Assembly (NCBI GenBank): GCA_017454915.1
Contig: JAFTCC010000028.1
Location: 1 to 64,000 of the forward strand
DNA from: Paludibacteraceae bacterium
GTDB taxonomy: Bacteria; Bacteroidota; Bacteroidia; Bacteroidales; Paludibacteraceae
Direction of reading: 5' to 3'
Length of the DNA stretch: 64,000 bases
Shown here: positions 19,101 through 27,797 of the stretch, piece after piece
Layout: each line of letters opens with the position of its first letter
How positions within the stretch are numbered: position 1 is the first letter of the stretch
The notes under the pieces: generated by a model
Database searches by the model: none
Told to the model about the DNA's origin: nothing
The model's input: the letters and a program-made list of their open reading frames with translations, nothing else
Made by a program: the position numbers and the translations under genes

Positions 19101-20894
19101 ATATAGCACAAAGCACTCAGCCTGCATTTCAGGGGCTCGCCCTGCACGTCCAGCCTCCTGCACATAGTTTTCTAACGAGTCACTGATATTATAGTGCACA
19201 ACAAGCCCCACGTCTTTCTTGTCAACACCCATTCCGAATGCAGATGTAGCCACAATTACCTGCACATCGCCACTCATAAAAGCATTTTGGTTTTTCACCT
19301 TTTCAGCAGCCTCCATCTTACCATTGAAAGGCAAGGCTCGTATTCCATCACTGACCAGACGCAGAGCCAATTCATGAGTGCGTTTGGTGCGTGCCACATA
19401 AACTATTGTTGGGCAGTTATGACCAAGTATCAGCGAGCGCAACAGGTTGTATTTCTCGTCGGCAGTATCAGCATGAAGCACAGAGTAGCGTAGATTCTTT
19501 CGCTCTGCATTGGCAGCAAACACTTTTAGTTCTAAACCTAACTTAGCTCTGAAGTAGTCGCAAATGTCGCTGATGACTTTTTGTTTAGCAGTGGCGGTAA
19601 AGCATGAGACTGCTATAGGCACATCGAGATGCTTTTTGTTTTGTAAATCGCGAATGAAATCACCAATATACAGATAATCGACGCGAAAATCATGTCCCCA
19701 TGCTGAAAAACAATGAGCTTCGTCAATCACAAAGCGAACGACATTCCTACTAAGCAACAGACGCTCAATCGTTTTACTTCGCAGCATCTCTGGCGCAATA
19801 TAGAGCAGATTGGCAGTTCCGTCAGCGACCTGCTGGATGGCAGTCGCCCGTTCTATTGGGTCGAGTAGGCCGTTGATGGTAACTGCCTCGCTGATGCCGC
19901 GTGCAGCAAGGTTATCTACTTGATCTTTCATGAGTGACTGTAATGGGGAAATCACAACCGTCAATCCGTGCGTGTTTTTTCCTGACATCAGAGCCGGCAG
20001 TTGGAATGTCAGGCTCTTTCCCCCACCTGTTGGGAATATGGTGAGTAATGACTCACCACGAATAGCGGCTTCAACTGCTTGCTGCTGCATAGGGACTCCG
20101 TCAAAGATGCGGAACTCAGAGTAACCGAAAAACTCTTTCAAACCACTGTGAGCATCTAATCGTTGATGACAGTATTCACAATCGTCACATGGCGTATTAC
20201 ACAACAGGTTCATCACATTAACCACTTGTGGGTAATTGCGCAGCACCCAAGCGGGAGTGATAGAGAATATGTCATCTGCACCAATCACCGCCAAGCAGTA
20301 TGCAAGTTCTATCGGATACTGTCTGGCAAGTGTGTCAAAATCAGCATGGTTGCAGACTTTCCCTTCAAACTCTTTCAATATCAATTGTTTCCAGTCAGGT
20401 TGTGTTCTTAAAATTCTATTAAGGAATGATTGCCTCGTTTGTGATGAATACCCAATGTATTTTAAGAAACCGCCAAATTGTTTAGTATTATGCAGCAATT
20501 GATAGTATATTTCCTTTCTATCAACCGACAGTTGATTCCAAGCGGCAATCTCATCGTTCAATAAGTCGCGAGCCTTCATAGAGTCGTTCACTGGGTTATT
20601 CAACTCGTCCACCTGCAACTTGTCGTCTTTCACAAGATGATGATAGGGACGTTTAGGAAACAGTAACGGTGATAGCGGCAACGTGTCAATAATCACAGGA
20701 TTACCCCTCAAAGCGGTGTATTTAAGGTCATGCTCTATGATATTATGTCCGCACACAGTATCGCACACAGACACAAAGGCTTCGAAGTCAACTTTGGAGT
20801 GAGTGTGTAACAAGGCACCATCCTCCCTGACTGCTCCGTAATCAGCGACTTTCTTTGTCTGCGGATTCACCTCCGTATCAATGTATGCTATCAT
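16113..20894 (-). CDS. Exonuclease-like / RecQ / UvrD-type helicase fusion
   Basis: 1593 residues joining three enzymes. Residues 1-120: DnaQ-like exonuclease fold (YIDTEV with a DxE motif; GHNIIEHD), although the last motif reads NDSMKARD without the usual His. Residues about 231-245: a CNTPCDDCEYCH cysteine cluster. Residues about 270-590: a RecQ SF2 helicase (PTGGGKS at about 290, DEAH at about 391, QEAGRAGR). Residues about 600-1000: winged-helix-like linker. Residues about 1050-1460: a UvrD/PcrA SF1 helicase (AGPGSGKT at about 1065, DEAQD at about 1170, GDDDQNIYAFRG at about 1200, STIHKAKGREFD at about 1415, GLTRAKQRLYL at about 1450). The C-terminal 100 residues are a small beta domain. 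Likely a DNA repair, recombination or genome-defence protein acting on the nucleoid. The start is the ATG giving MIAYIDTE at the first strand of the exonuclease. Confidence 0.88.
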   Translation of the reverse strand: MIAYIDTEVNPQTKKVADYGAVREDGALLHTHSKVDFEAFVSVCDTVCGHNIIEHDLKYTALRGNPVIIDTLPLSPLLFPKRPYHHLVKDDKLQVDELNNPVNDSMKARDLLNDEIAAWNQLSVDRKEIYYQLLHNTKQFGGFLKYIGYSSQTRQSFLNRILRTQPDWKQLILKEFEGKVCNHADFDTLARQYPIELAYCLAVIGADDIFSITPAWVLRNYPQVVNVMNLLCNTPCDDCEYCHQRLDAHSGLKEFFGYSEFRIFDGVPMQQQAVEAAIRGESLLTIFPTGGGKSLTFQLPALMSGKNTHGLTVVISPLQSLMKDQVDNLAARGISEAVTINGLLDPIERATAIQQVADGTANLLYIAPEMLRSKTIERLLLSRNVVRFVIDEAHCFSAWGHDFRVDYLYIGDFIRDLQNKKHLDVPIAVSCFTATAKQKVISDICDYFRAKLGLELKVFAANAERKNLRYSVLHADTADEKYNLLRSLILGHNCPTIVYVARTKRTHELALRLVSDGIRALPFNGKMEAAEKVKNQNAFMSGDVQVIVATSAFGMGVDKKDVGLVVHYNISDSLENYVQEAGRAGRAPEMQAECFVLYADSDLDKHFILLNQTKLSISEIQQVWKAIKDLTAKRNKVSCSPLDIARQAGWDDDVEDIETRVKAAIAALEDAGFIQRGSNSPHIFATGITVKSMDEARYKLTVSSLFDEKSREEAARIIKSLISARATAEGRGAEAESRVDYLADILGLSKATVIRNINLMRQDGLLADSRDMQAWVSRSTSLRNLEIILKLEKFLLCHFKEEAQIINYKELNEEAHKAGVSYSTVKRLRMLLHFLSLKGYIHKQEHSSTDSVSVRLQSSQEVTMAHFERRMDICRYIVEALGANRDPSKDMILVNFSVVELLRQFIANRQETMFAEKQQPTIADIEEALLYLTKTELMKIEGGFIVIYNTMQIGLIADRKTRYGKEQYRLLDEFYKQRIRQIHIVGEYANLMVRDYQAALQFVNDYFMLDFRKFIIKYFKEDRRAQIDKNITPAKYDKLFGNLSKRQREIIEDKLSKYIVVTAGPGSGKTRVLVHKLAALLLLEDVKHEQLLMLTFSRAAATEFKKRLIELVGNAAHYVDIKTFHSYSFDIVGKQGNLDEVKDVVRLAAEMIERGEVEPSKIAKSVLVIDEAQDMGKDDFRLVQALMRYNEEMRVIAVGDDDQNIYAFRGSDSKYMQALVTQSGAQLYEMTDNYRSAKAIVRCANKFVQRIPGRLKHINIQSVTGVEGDVITLKSLLDADIKIEGTTAILTRTNEETMQVAYELEQRGLHVTVAQSMGGFRFGNLAEVRYFLNKLGNHDDAVVPKEIWNEAKQRTLEQYAKSNCLNVMRRFFSDFEATHQSYYRSDIREFIFESDIEDFIATDEQSVFVSTIHKAKGREFDTVYLMSSVPDNKDINNMRAYYVGLTRAKQRLYLVTNPQASDYSSLSIPLSMHDVWLSFFNGRKDIILRLRSGDTLQYSNDFLLNEQTINIAALSASGKNKLNVWIEKGYVVTSVKVSYILAWKPNDSELEYAVCLANIVLTKSDLKNQTQNAVDDNTTTKPDYKSPLNKNNS

Positions 20895-21230
20895 CTGTTA
20901 TTTTTCAAAATATTAGGTGATTTTGTCGCATATTATGAAAATTTATCTACAAAGATACGAATATTTTTCTAATGAGGTATATTTGTTTGCTGCTTTGGTG
21001 GGGCTTTAGGCATTGCTCAAAATTGACAAAATGCAGTTTCATTTCTCGGGTGTGGCATGCGATAGATTGCCTCCGAACTTTTATGTGTATGTTGGTGGGG
21101 TGGGGCTATACTTAGGGAAATGTTAGCATTGAAGATTAGCAAGTCATGTGTGTATGTATGTATGTGTGTGTTTGTGTTTGTGTCTGTTGTTGTTACGTGT
21201 TGCAAAGTAGCTCGGGATTTTCGGGCACTA
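20895..21230. other. Spacer between dnaA and helicase with TG-rich tract
   Basis: No gene seen. At about 21146-21200 the plus strand is a run of TG and TATG steps (TGTGTGTATGTATGTATG and TGTTTGTGTTTGTG), a low-complexity tract 30 bases downstream of the dnaA stop. One TTATCTACA (20942-20950) differs from a DnaA box by one base; a single site is not evidence of an origin. Confidence 0.5.
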
Positions 21231-22610
21231 TTATTTTTTCTTTATTTGCTTTTCGAGCAGCGTTACCGTTTGCTTGTAGTTTTTGTCCACAGCCATGAGG
21301 TCGTCAACTACTTTGCATGCATGGAGCACAGTCGCATGGTCGCGGTTGCCTATAGTTCTGCCAATTTCGGTTACAGAACTGTTGGTGAGCCTTTTTGCCA
21401 AATACATAGCTATCTGACGCGCTTGGCACACATCGCGTTTGCGGCTTGTTGTTCTAACCTCTTCGCGCTCTATGTGGAAATTGTTGCATACGCAGTCAAG
21501 GACGTGCTCAACAGAGATGACTCTTGGCTGAATTTTAGTTATTCTGCCCACGACTTGTTTTGCCAGTTCGATGTCAATAGGCGCGTCGGTGATTGCGGAG
21601 TGCGCCATCATAGACACGAGCACACCCTCAAGGTCGCGGATATTGTCTGTTACGTTTTCGGCTATAAAATCGACCACGTCGTCCGTAACTTCCATTCCGT
21701 CGCGCTCTATCCTCCATTTGAGTATGCTTTTGCGCAGTTCAAAATCGGGTTGCTGAATTTCGGCAAGCAGCCCCCAGTTGAAGCGTGTGAGCAGGCGTTC
21801 TTCCAGTCCTTGTATTTCCATTGGGGGGCGGTCGCAGGTCAGTATAAGCTGCTTACCGAGCTGGTGGAGGTGATTGAAGATGTGGAAGAATGTGTTTTGT
21901 GTAGCAGTTTTTCCGGCGAGGTCATGCACGTCGTCGAGAATGAGCAGGTCTATTGTCTGATAAAATCCCAAGAAGTCATCGCGCGTGTTTTCCCTTGTGG
22001 CGGTTGTATATTGTGTCATGAAGGTGTTTGTCGTGAGATATAGCACCCTCATGTTAGGGAAATTGGCTTTTGCTTGCAGACCGATGGCGTTGGCGAGGTG
22101 TGTTTTACCGCAGCCAGAATGTCCGTATATGAACAATGGGTTGTATGCTGTCTGACCGGGTTTCTTGGCTATGGCTAAGCCTGCCATGCGCGCGAGTTTA
22201 TTACCGGTGCCCTCAACAAAACTGTTGAAAGAATATGAGCCGTTGAGCTGCGGGTCGATTGGCGGGATGTCGTCTTGCGTCTGATAGGGGTTGACGTATC
22301 TGCGTTTTTTAAGTTGTTCGTCGCCAGGCTGTTTTTTGCTGGTCATGCTTGTGCTTTCGTCGGCGATGGCGATTTTGTAGCGCAGTTGTGTGTTTTTGCC
22401 GAAGACGGTGTAGATGGCTTTTGCCAGTTCGTGGATGAAGTTCTGCTCGATGTGTTCGATGTAGTAGTTTGATGGCATTTGCAGTAACAAATTGCCATCG
22501 TTGTATTCCAATGCCACAACAGGTGCGAACCATTTTTCATAGTCCGCACCACTTATTTGCTTGCTAATCAGAAGCAAGCATTTTTGCCATTGTTCTGTTA
22601 TTTGGGGCAT
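21231..22610 (-). CDS. dnaA: Chromosomal replication initiator DnaA
   Basis: 459 residues from the ATG at 22610 (MPQITEQWQKC), which matches the normal DnaA N-terminus; an in-frame ATG 26 codons earlier would add residues (MKKNSNRHFYNCK) not seen in the family. Domain I at 1-80, a linker, then the AAA+ domain with Walker A GHSGCGKTH at about 163-171 and Walker B LLILDDVHD at about 222-230, and domain IV with the DnaA-box-binding signature RDHATVLHA at about 423-431. It binds the origin and opens it for replication. Neighbours are unrelated and no cluster of DnaA boxes was seen on either side, so oriC is not placed here. Confidence 0.95.
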   Translation of the reverse strand: MPQITEQWQKCLLLISKQISGADYEKWFAPVVALEYNDGNLLLQMPSNYYIEHIEQNFIHELAKAIYTVFGKNTQLRYKIAIADESTSMTSKKQPGDEQLKKRRYVNPYQTQDDIPPIDPQLNGSYSFNSFVEGTGNKLARMAGLAIAKKPGQTAYNPLFIYGHSGCGKTHLANAIGLQAKANFPNMRVLYLTTNTFMTQYTTATRENTRDDFLGFYQTIDLLILDDVHDLAGKTATQNTFFHIFNHLHQLGKQLILTCDRPPMEIQGLEERLLTRFNWGLLAEIQQPDFELRKSILKWRIERDGMEVTDDVVDFIAENVTDNIRDLEGVLVSMMAHSAITDAPIDIELAKQVVGRITKIQPRVISVEHVLDCVCNNFHIEREEVRTTSRKRDVCQARQIAMYLAKRLTNSSVTEIGRTIGNRDHATVLHACKVVDDLMAVDKNYKQTVTLLEKQIKKK

Positions 22611-23040
22611 TGAAGTTGTGACGAAAGTGAATGCAAATTTCGTAAAAATTTTGCAATTATAAAAGTGTCTGTTACTATTTTTTTTCAATAAATTTCATGT
22701 TTGCCAATGCCCGTTTTTTAATATGTTTATTAGCAAAGAGTTTGGCTTTTTTTTCTGCACCGTGTCATTTCATTTAGTCATTTAAGGATTTAATTATTTA
22801 TGGATTAAAGTTAGTCAATGTTGGAAAAGTAATCACAGATATGCCAGTTATGCGGTTATGTACTCGAAAATCGCTATGGTGTAACTTATATCCCTTAACT
22901 CCATAGAGAATAGTGATTTAATCCTCTAATAGATACTAAGGTCTATTTTGCAAATTAAGAAATGTTTGTTTTATATTGTCTGATTGAGCGCTTGCCTTGT
23001 GTGGTGCCGGCTTTTTGTTGTTGACATGGCTACCGTGGCT
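22611..23040. other. AT-rich region upstream of dnaA
   Basis: 430 bases without a recognisable gene on either strand. The part next to dnaA is very T-rich and should hold the dnaA promoter on the minus strand. I saw no cluster of DnaA boxes (TTATCCACA or close) that would mark oriC. Confidence 0.5.
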
Positions 23041-23043
23041 TAA

Positions 23044-23280
23044 ATACTGGCGCAAGAAAATGCCCGCGGTGAGCGTAGTGTGCTGAGCATCAACCGCACG
23101 CTGTTGCGCAGCATGGTGCTGTTAGACCTTGCCCTGTCAGCTCCCGTGGACCCGCTGTTGCAATATCTTACTGACATTATTACGCTCAAGGATCCGCTTG
23201 AAGGAAGCCGTGTCTGCGGCTCACGTCGTGACTGGGCCGGTCTTCCCGACAGCAAGTGTTTATATACGATAGGGGTTTAA
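23044..23280 (+). pseudogene. Unrecognised open frame, possible gene remnant
   Basis: Plus-strand frame opening after a stop at 23041-23043 and ending at 23278-23280, 78 codons (AQENARGERSVLSINRTLL ... DWAGLPDSKCLYTIGV). There is no ATG near the beginning; the first usual start is the GTG at 23080. The amino-acid composition is protein-like and the frame is open, whereas the opposite strand reads as an arginine/serine-rich shadow. Its stop abuts the stop of the minus-strand cysteine-rich protein gene. I do not recognise it. It may be the tail of a lost gene or an undescribed small protein. Confidence 0.35.
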
Positions 23281-23466
23281 TTATTTGCAGCAGCAGTTGC
23301 CGCTGTTCTTGCAGTGTTTTTTGTTGCATTCGTCTTTGAGTTGGCATGCCGCGCACTGGGCATCATCGGCAGGTTTGCTGATGCCAAGCAGATTTCTTAT
23401 TACCCGCCATGCGACATATCCGCCAACGGCTGCAATAATGATATATGTGATTATTTCCTGAAGCAA
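23281..23466 (-). CDS. FeoB-associated cysteine-rich membrane protein
   Basis: 61 residues: one membrane helix (about 5-22, IITYIIIAAVGGYVAW), then a cysteine-rich tail CAACQLKDECNKKHCKNSGNCCCK. This is the plan of the small proteins that follow feoB in many Bacteroidota and Firmicutes (FeoB_associated family), thought to assist ferrous iron uptake. It begins 52 bases after the feoB stop on the same strand, so it is cotranscribed. The start is a TTG: no ATG or GTG exists in frame after the upstream stop, and MLQEIITYIII fits the family start. Confidence 0.8.
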   Translation of the reverse strand: MLQEIITYIIIAAVGGYVAWRVIRNLLGISKPADDAQCAACQLKDECNKKHCKNSGNCCCK

Positions 23467-23517
23467 GACGATGTTATGACTTATAATGATTTGTGTCTAT
23501 CTGTATGCCGTTTTTTT

Positions 23518-25824
23518 CTACACGATGAGGCTTCCGATTTGGAACACGAGGAATGCGGATATCCAAGCGAGCAGTGTAGTGTAGATTACAGTGAACCACA
23601 TCCATTTTCTTCCAGCCTCTCGCCTGATGGCGGTTACTGCGGCTATGCACGGGAAGTAGAGTAGTATGAACACCATGAACACTAGCGCGGTGAGCGGTGT
23701 GAACGGCAAGGAGTTGGGGTATAGCACACTGAGCGATGACACAACAACTTCTTTGGCTGCAATGCCCGTTATGAGGCTCACGCCCATTTCCCACTCCAGT
23801 CCGAGTGGCTTAAACACAGGCGACATGGCATGTCCGAGTTGTCCGATGTAACTGTTTTCGGCCGCCTGCGCTTCTGTCATGCCTTCAATTGGGCGCGGGA
23901 AGTAGCCCAAAGCCCAAATGATGATGCTGGCAAACAATATAATGGTTCCCATCTTCTGCAGGTACTGCACCGATTTGTCCCACATGTGTATTAGTGTATT
24001 ACGCACAGTGGGGAAGCGGTAAGGCGGCAGTTCCATAACAAATTGGTCATCGGCGTCTTTAAATGATATGCGTTTAATGATGACGGATGTGATGATAGCC
24101 ACGATAATGCCGAGCAGGTAAATGCCGAGCAGTACGAGCGCTTTGTGTGATGGGAAGAACATGGGTATGAGCAACATATAGACTGGCAGTCGTGCTGAGC
24201 AGCTCATGAATGGTATCGTGATGATGGTCAGTATGCGGTCTTTGGTGTTCTGCAGTGTTCGCGTGGCCATTATTGCCGGCACTCCGCAGCCGAAGCCGAT
24301 GAGGTATGGAATGAATGACTTGCCGTGCAGTCCGATTTTGTGCATGAGTTTGTCCATGATGAATGCCGCGCGTGCCATATAGCCAGTGTCTTCGAGCAGT
24401 GAGATGAAGAAGAACAGTATGAGTATGTTGGGCAGGAAGACGAGCACGCCACCCACGCCGGCTATGATGCCGTCAACTATGAGGTCGCGCAGCATGCCGT
24501 CGGGCATGACGTTGCACACTGTTTCCCCGAGCCATGCCACTCCGTTTTCAATCCATGCTTGTGGGTATTCGCCGAGTGTGAATGTACACTCAAACATTAG
24601 CCAAAGGAAAATGATGAGAATTGGAAATCCGAGCCAACGGTTGGTCAACACAGTGTCGAGCGCATAACCAAGTTGCCTGCGGTCTTGGTCGTTGGAGTGG
24701 GTTAGAGTTTCGTGCAACGCGCCGCGTATGAAGCCGTATTTTGCGTCAGATATGATTGTTTGTATGTCGGTCTTAAATTCATTCTCAAGCATTTGCCTCT
24801 GCTCTTGGGCAACTGCGATTATGTCATTGTAGTTGGCAGCTTCCTTGAGCAGTTGATTTGTGACGCTGTCGTTTTGTAGCGCTTCGATGGCCAAGTAACG
24901 GCTGTGGTAGAGAATTCGTAGTTGTTCGTTTTTGTCTATTTTGCTTTTCACTTCTTGTATGGCGCTCTCTATCTCGTGTCCGTAGTTGATGTGTATGTGC
25001 TTTGACACGGCTTCTTGCTTTTCGTAGAGAGTGACGATAGCCTCGAGCACGTCAGAAATGCCTTCGCCTGTTGATGAGATGGTCGGTATGATAGGAAATC
25101 CGAGCATTTGTTGCAGTGCCTGCACGTCAAGTTCGTCGCCCGAGCGCTTTAGTTCGTCAAACATGTTGAGCGCCATGACGATGGGTAGGCTTTGGTCGAT
25201 AAGTTGTGTGGTAAGCAGCAGGTTTCGTTCGAGGTTGCCGGAGTCCACGATGTTGAGCACGAGGTCTGGTTTTTGCTCTGTGATGTACTGCCTGACGTAC
25301 CGCTCTTCGGGCGTGTAGTCGGTCAGCGAATATGTTCCTGGCAGGTCCACGAGGTTGATGGTGTATCCGCGGTGGTGAAATATGCCGATTTTTGCGTCAA
25401 CTGTGACTCCCGAATAGTTGCCTACTTTTTCGCGTAGTCCAGTCGCATGGTTGAAAAAGGATGTTTTTCCGCAGTTAGGGTTTCCGACGAGTGCGACTGT
25501 GATGTCGTGTGTCCGCTGGCTGATTTCTTTTTCGATGTGCTCTTCAAAGGTCTGCGGGGCTTCGATGTCGTCGTGGGCGTCTTCGTTCATTGATACCACT
25601 TCAATGTTTTTTGCCTCACTTCGTCTTAGGCTGACGTGGCTTCCCATGATGCGGTATTCGATAGGGTCCATCAGCGGTGCGTTTTTCAGTACGCTGACTT
25701 TTTCTCCACGCACGAATCCCATTTCAAGGATTCGGTGCCTGAAGCCTCCATATCCGTGTACTTTTATTATCGTGCAGTCGCTGCCTTCGGGCATGTCCGC
25801 CAGTGTTATTATTTGCTCGTCCAT
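23518..25824 (-). CDS. feoB: Ferrous iron transporter, FeoA-FeoB fusion
   Basis: 768 residues. Residues 1-78 are a FeoA-like SH3 domain (GFRHRILEMGFVRG), fused to FeoB: a GTPase with G1 GNPNCGKTS at about 114-122, G3 DLPGTYSL at about 160-167, a helical spacer, and a polytopic membrane part with the two Gate domains (GFGCGVPAIMATR is the first-gate signature) and a C-terminal GIAAKEVVVSSLSVLY segment. It moves Fe2+ across the inner membrane. The fused form is standard in Bacteroidales. A cysteine-rich accessory gene follows. Start chosen as the ATG that begins the FeoA domain. Confidence 0.95.
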   Translation of the reverse strand: MDEQIITLADMPEGSDCTIIKVHGYGGFRHRILEMGFVRGEKVSVLKNAPLMDPIEYRIMGSHVSLRRSEAKNIEVVSMNEDAHDDIEAPQTFEEHIEKEISQRTHDITVALVGNPNCGKTSFFNHATGLREKVGNYSGVTVDAKIGIFHHRGYTINLVDLPGTYSLTDYTPEERYVRQYITEQKPDLVLNIVDSGNLERNLLLTTQLIDQSLPIVMALNMFDELKRSGDELDVQALQQMLGFPIIPTISSTGEGISDVLEAIVTLYEKQEAVSKHIHINYGHEIESAIQEVKSKIDKNEQLRILYHSRYLAIEALQNDSVTNQLLKEAANYNDIIAVAQEQRQMLENEFKTDIQTIISDAKYGFIRGALHETLTHSNDQDRRQLGYALDTVLTNRWLGFPILIIFLWLMFECTFTLGEYPQAWIENGVAWLGETVCNVMPDGMLRDLIVDGIIAGVGGVLVFLPNILILFFFISLLEDTGYMARAAFIMDKLMHKIGLHGKSFIPYLIGFGCGVPAIMATRTLQNTKDRILTIITIPFMSCSARLPVYMLLIPMFFPSHKALVLLGIYLLGIIVAIITSVIIKRISFKDADDQFVMELPPYRFPTVRNTLIHMWDKSVQYLQKMGTIILFASIIIWALGYFPRPIEGMTEAQAAENSYIGQLGHAMSPVFKPLGLEWEMGVSLITGIAAKEVVVSSLSVLYPNSLPFTPLTALVFMVFILLYFPCIAAVTAIRREAGRKWMWFTVIYTTLLAWISAFLVFQIGSLIV

Positions 25825-25920
25825 TTATTGTCTAATTATTGTTGCAAAATTGCAAAATAATTGCGAATTATGCAATCCCCATTATTTATGAGGCGCATTC
25901 TTTTTTTGTCAATTCAAACG

Positions 25921-25948
25921 GCACGGACACGCTCATGCGTGTCCGTGC
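25921..25948 (-). terminator. Hairpin between pepD and feoB
   Basis: Perfect 12-bp arms GCACGGACACGC/GCGTGTCCGTGC (25921-25932 and 25937-25948) with a 4-base loop, 40 bases after the pepD stop on the minus strand. No immediate T-run, so termination may be partial. Confidence 0.65.
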
Positions 25949-25988
25949 TCTGTAATCCGCTTTGCGTGCGGTATTGATGGTCGGAAAG

Positions 25989-27449
25989 TTATTTTGCCAG
26001 TTCTTCGAGCGTTGATGTGATGAATTGCCAGAAACGCTGGACAGTAGCGATGTTAACTTTTTCAGACGGGCTGTGCGGGTGAAGGATTGTGGGGCCGCAT
26101 GATATCATGTCCATGCCCGGGTAGTTGCGTCCTATGATGCCGCACTCAAGCCCTGCGTGTATGATAGAAACTTTAGGCTCTTTGCCGAACAACCGCGCGT
26201 AAACGCTTTTCATCGTGTTCATGATTGGCGACTGCAGGTTGGGTTTCCATCCAGGGTAACTGCCGGTAAACTCAACTTTGGCTCCAGCCAATCTGAAGAT
26301 GCTTTCAATCATTGAGGCAAGTTCTTCTTTGCGACTCTCAACGGAGCTGCGTGTTAGGCATTGCAGTTTTATGCTTGAGCCATCGGAATGTATTTTGGCG
26401 AGGTTGTTTGATGTTTCTACAATGTCGGGGACTTCAGGTATTACCCTGAACACTCCGTGCGGGCATGCTGTAACGGCGTTGATAAGGTCGTCCTGTATCT
26501 CTTCCGGAATGAGCCCTGACGGAGCAGGTGTGGTTTCAGCGGTGAGTGTGATATTGTCTTCCACGCCTTGGTATTCTTTGTTGAACAGTTGCTGGAATTC
26601 TTCAGCGAGACGTTTGATGTCGTCCGCTCCGTCTCGAGGCACGGTGATGACGGCGGTGCAGTCGAATGGTATAGCGTTCCTCAGTGAGCCTCCGTTGATG
26701 CTTGCCAGACGTGCTTCGTAGTTTTCCACAGCTTCTTTTAGGAACCTGAACATGAGTTTGTTAGCGTTAGCGCGCTGCAGGTGTATGTCGCATCCGGAAT
26801 GCCCGCCGTGAAGTCCTGCGATGTGAATTTTGAGCGCAGTGTCGCCTTCTGGAACGTCGGCCTCAAAGTAACGGAACGTGATGTTTCCGTCGATGCCGCC
26901 TGCGCACCCTACGCAGAGTTCTCCTTCGGTTTCGGAGTCAAGGTTGAGTAGTATCGAACCTTTGAGCCATCCTCCTTGTAGGTCGAATGCTCCGTACATT
27001 CCTGTTTCTTCATCAATGGTGAAGAGGGCTTCCAATGGCGGATGTTTGAGGCTTTTGTCTGCCAAGATTGCCATTGCAGTCGCAACTCCGATGCCATTGT
27101 CTGCTCCGAGTGTGGTACGGTCTGCGCTGACCCATTCGCCGTCTTCAGTGACGTGTGCTTCTATTGCGTCGCGCTCAAAGTCAAATTCTTTGCCTGTAGC
27201 TTTTTGCGGCACCATGTCCATGTGCCCTTGCAGTATCACTCCCGGGAGATGTTCGCATCCTGGGCTTGCTGGCTTGCGTATCAGCACATTGCCTATTTTG
27301 TCCTGGAGGGTTTCCAAGCCGAGGCTGCGGCCATATTCAACAAGCATTTTTGCTATTTCTTCACGTTTGCCCGACGGACGCGGAACGCGCGTGATGGAAT
27401 AAAAACAATTCCATAGCGCGGAGGGCTCTAATGTTCTAATGTCGTTCAT
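25989..27449 (-). CDS. pepD: Aminoacyl-histidine dipeptidase PepD
   Basis: 486 residues of the M20 metallopeptidase family. Visible metal-site motifs are LQGHMDMVPQ, GADNGIGVATAMAILAD and DEETGMYGAFDL; near the C-terminus the HAGLECGIIGRNYPGMDMIS and GPTILHPHSPSE stretches give further zinc ligands. The central LHGGHSGCDIHLQRANAN is the dimerisation/lid signature of PepD. Cytosolic, cleaves Xaa-His dipeptides such as carnosine. The length is normal for the family. It is a single gene divergent from the porin operon. Confidence 0.93.
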   Translation of the reverse strand: MNDIRTLEPSALWNCFYSITRVPRPSGKREEIAKMLVEYGRSLGLETLQDKIGNVLIRKPASPGCEHLPGVILQGHMDMVPQKATGKEFDFERDAIEAHVTEDGEWVSADRTTLGADNGIGVATAMAILADKSLKHPPLEALFTIDEETGMYGAFDLQGGWLKGSILLNLDSETEGELCVGCAGGIDGNITFRYFEADVPEGDTALKIHIAGLHGGHSGCDIHLQRANANKLMFRFLKEAVENYEARLASINGGSLRNAIPFDCTAVITVPRDGADDIKRLAEEFQQLFNKEYQGVEDNITLTAETTPAPSGLIPEEIQDDLINAVTACPHGVFRVIPEVPDIVETSNNLAKIHSDGSSIKLQCLTRSSVESRKEELASMIESIFRLAGAKVEFTGSYPGWKPNLQSPIMNTMKSVYARLFGKEPKVSIIHAGLECGIIGRNYPGMDMISCGPTILHPHSPSEKVNIATVQRFWQFITSTLEELAK

Positions 27450-27797
27450 TCCAATTTTTCTTTTTGTGGTTTTCGTAATTTACCGCTGCGAAGTTACGAA
27501 ATAATTTTGAAACTCGGAAACCCAGTGTGTCTTTTTTTGTGCTGTAATGCCAATGCGGAAAACGCTGTAGGCGGTTCTGTCTGATGTCGGCGTGCGAGAG
27601 TTTGTTGACAGACGTGTCTTATGTTGTAATGTTTTGTCATGTTGTGGCTTATTATGTGTTTAAGGAGTCCTTAACTATTGATACAGAAGTGATACAGAAG
27701 AGCGCTTCTGATAGGTGTTACTAAACCAGAAACGATGTTGATTTATTACTGAAAAGGCTTCAAATACCTAATTAATGGGACGCAAGTGGCACGAAAT
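27450..27797. other. Divergent intergenic region pepD / barrel gene
   Basis: About 350 bases without a gene; AT-rich. It must hold the minus-strand pepD promoter. At 27674-27695 a near-repeat of TGATACAGAAG occurs twice back to back (direct repeat). The right end carries the palindrome and promoter listed separately. Confidence 0.5.

Noticed and set aside
20937-20955. DnaA-box-like TTATCTACA near dnaA as a sign of oriC
   Set aside because: A single imperfect box; no cluster, no AT-rich unwinding element with repeats next to it.
21146-21200. TG-rich tract as a CRISPR, riboswitch or origin
   Set aside because: No spaced repeats, no hairpin potential, no start sites; simple sequence only.
21120-22043. 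307-codon open frame on the plus strand opposite dnaA
   Set aside because: Antisense to a clearly conserved DnaA domain III and IV; composition (Cys/Phe/Val-rich) is that of a reading shadow.
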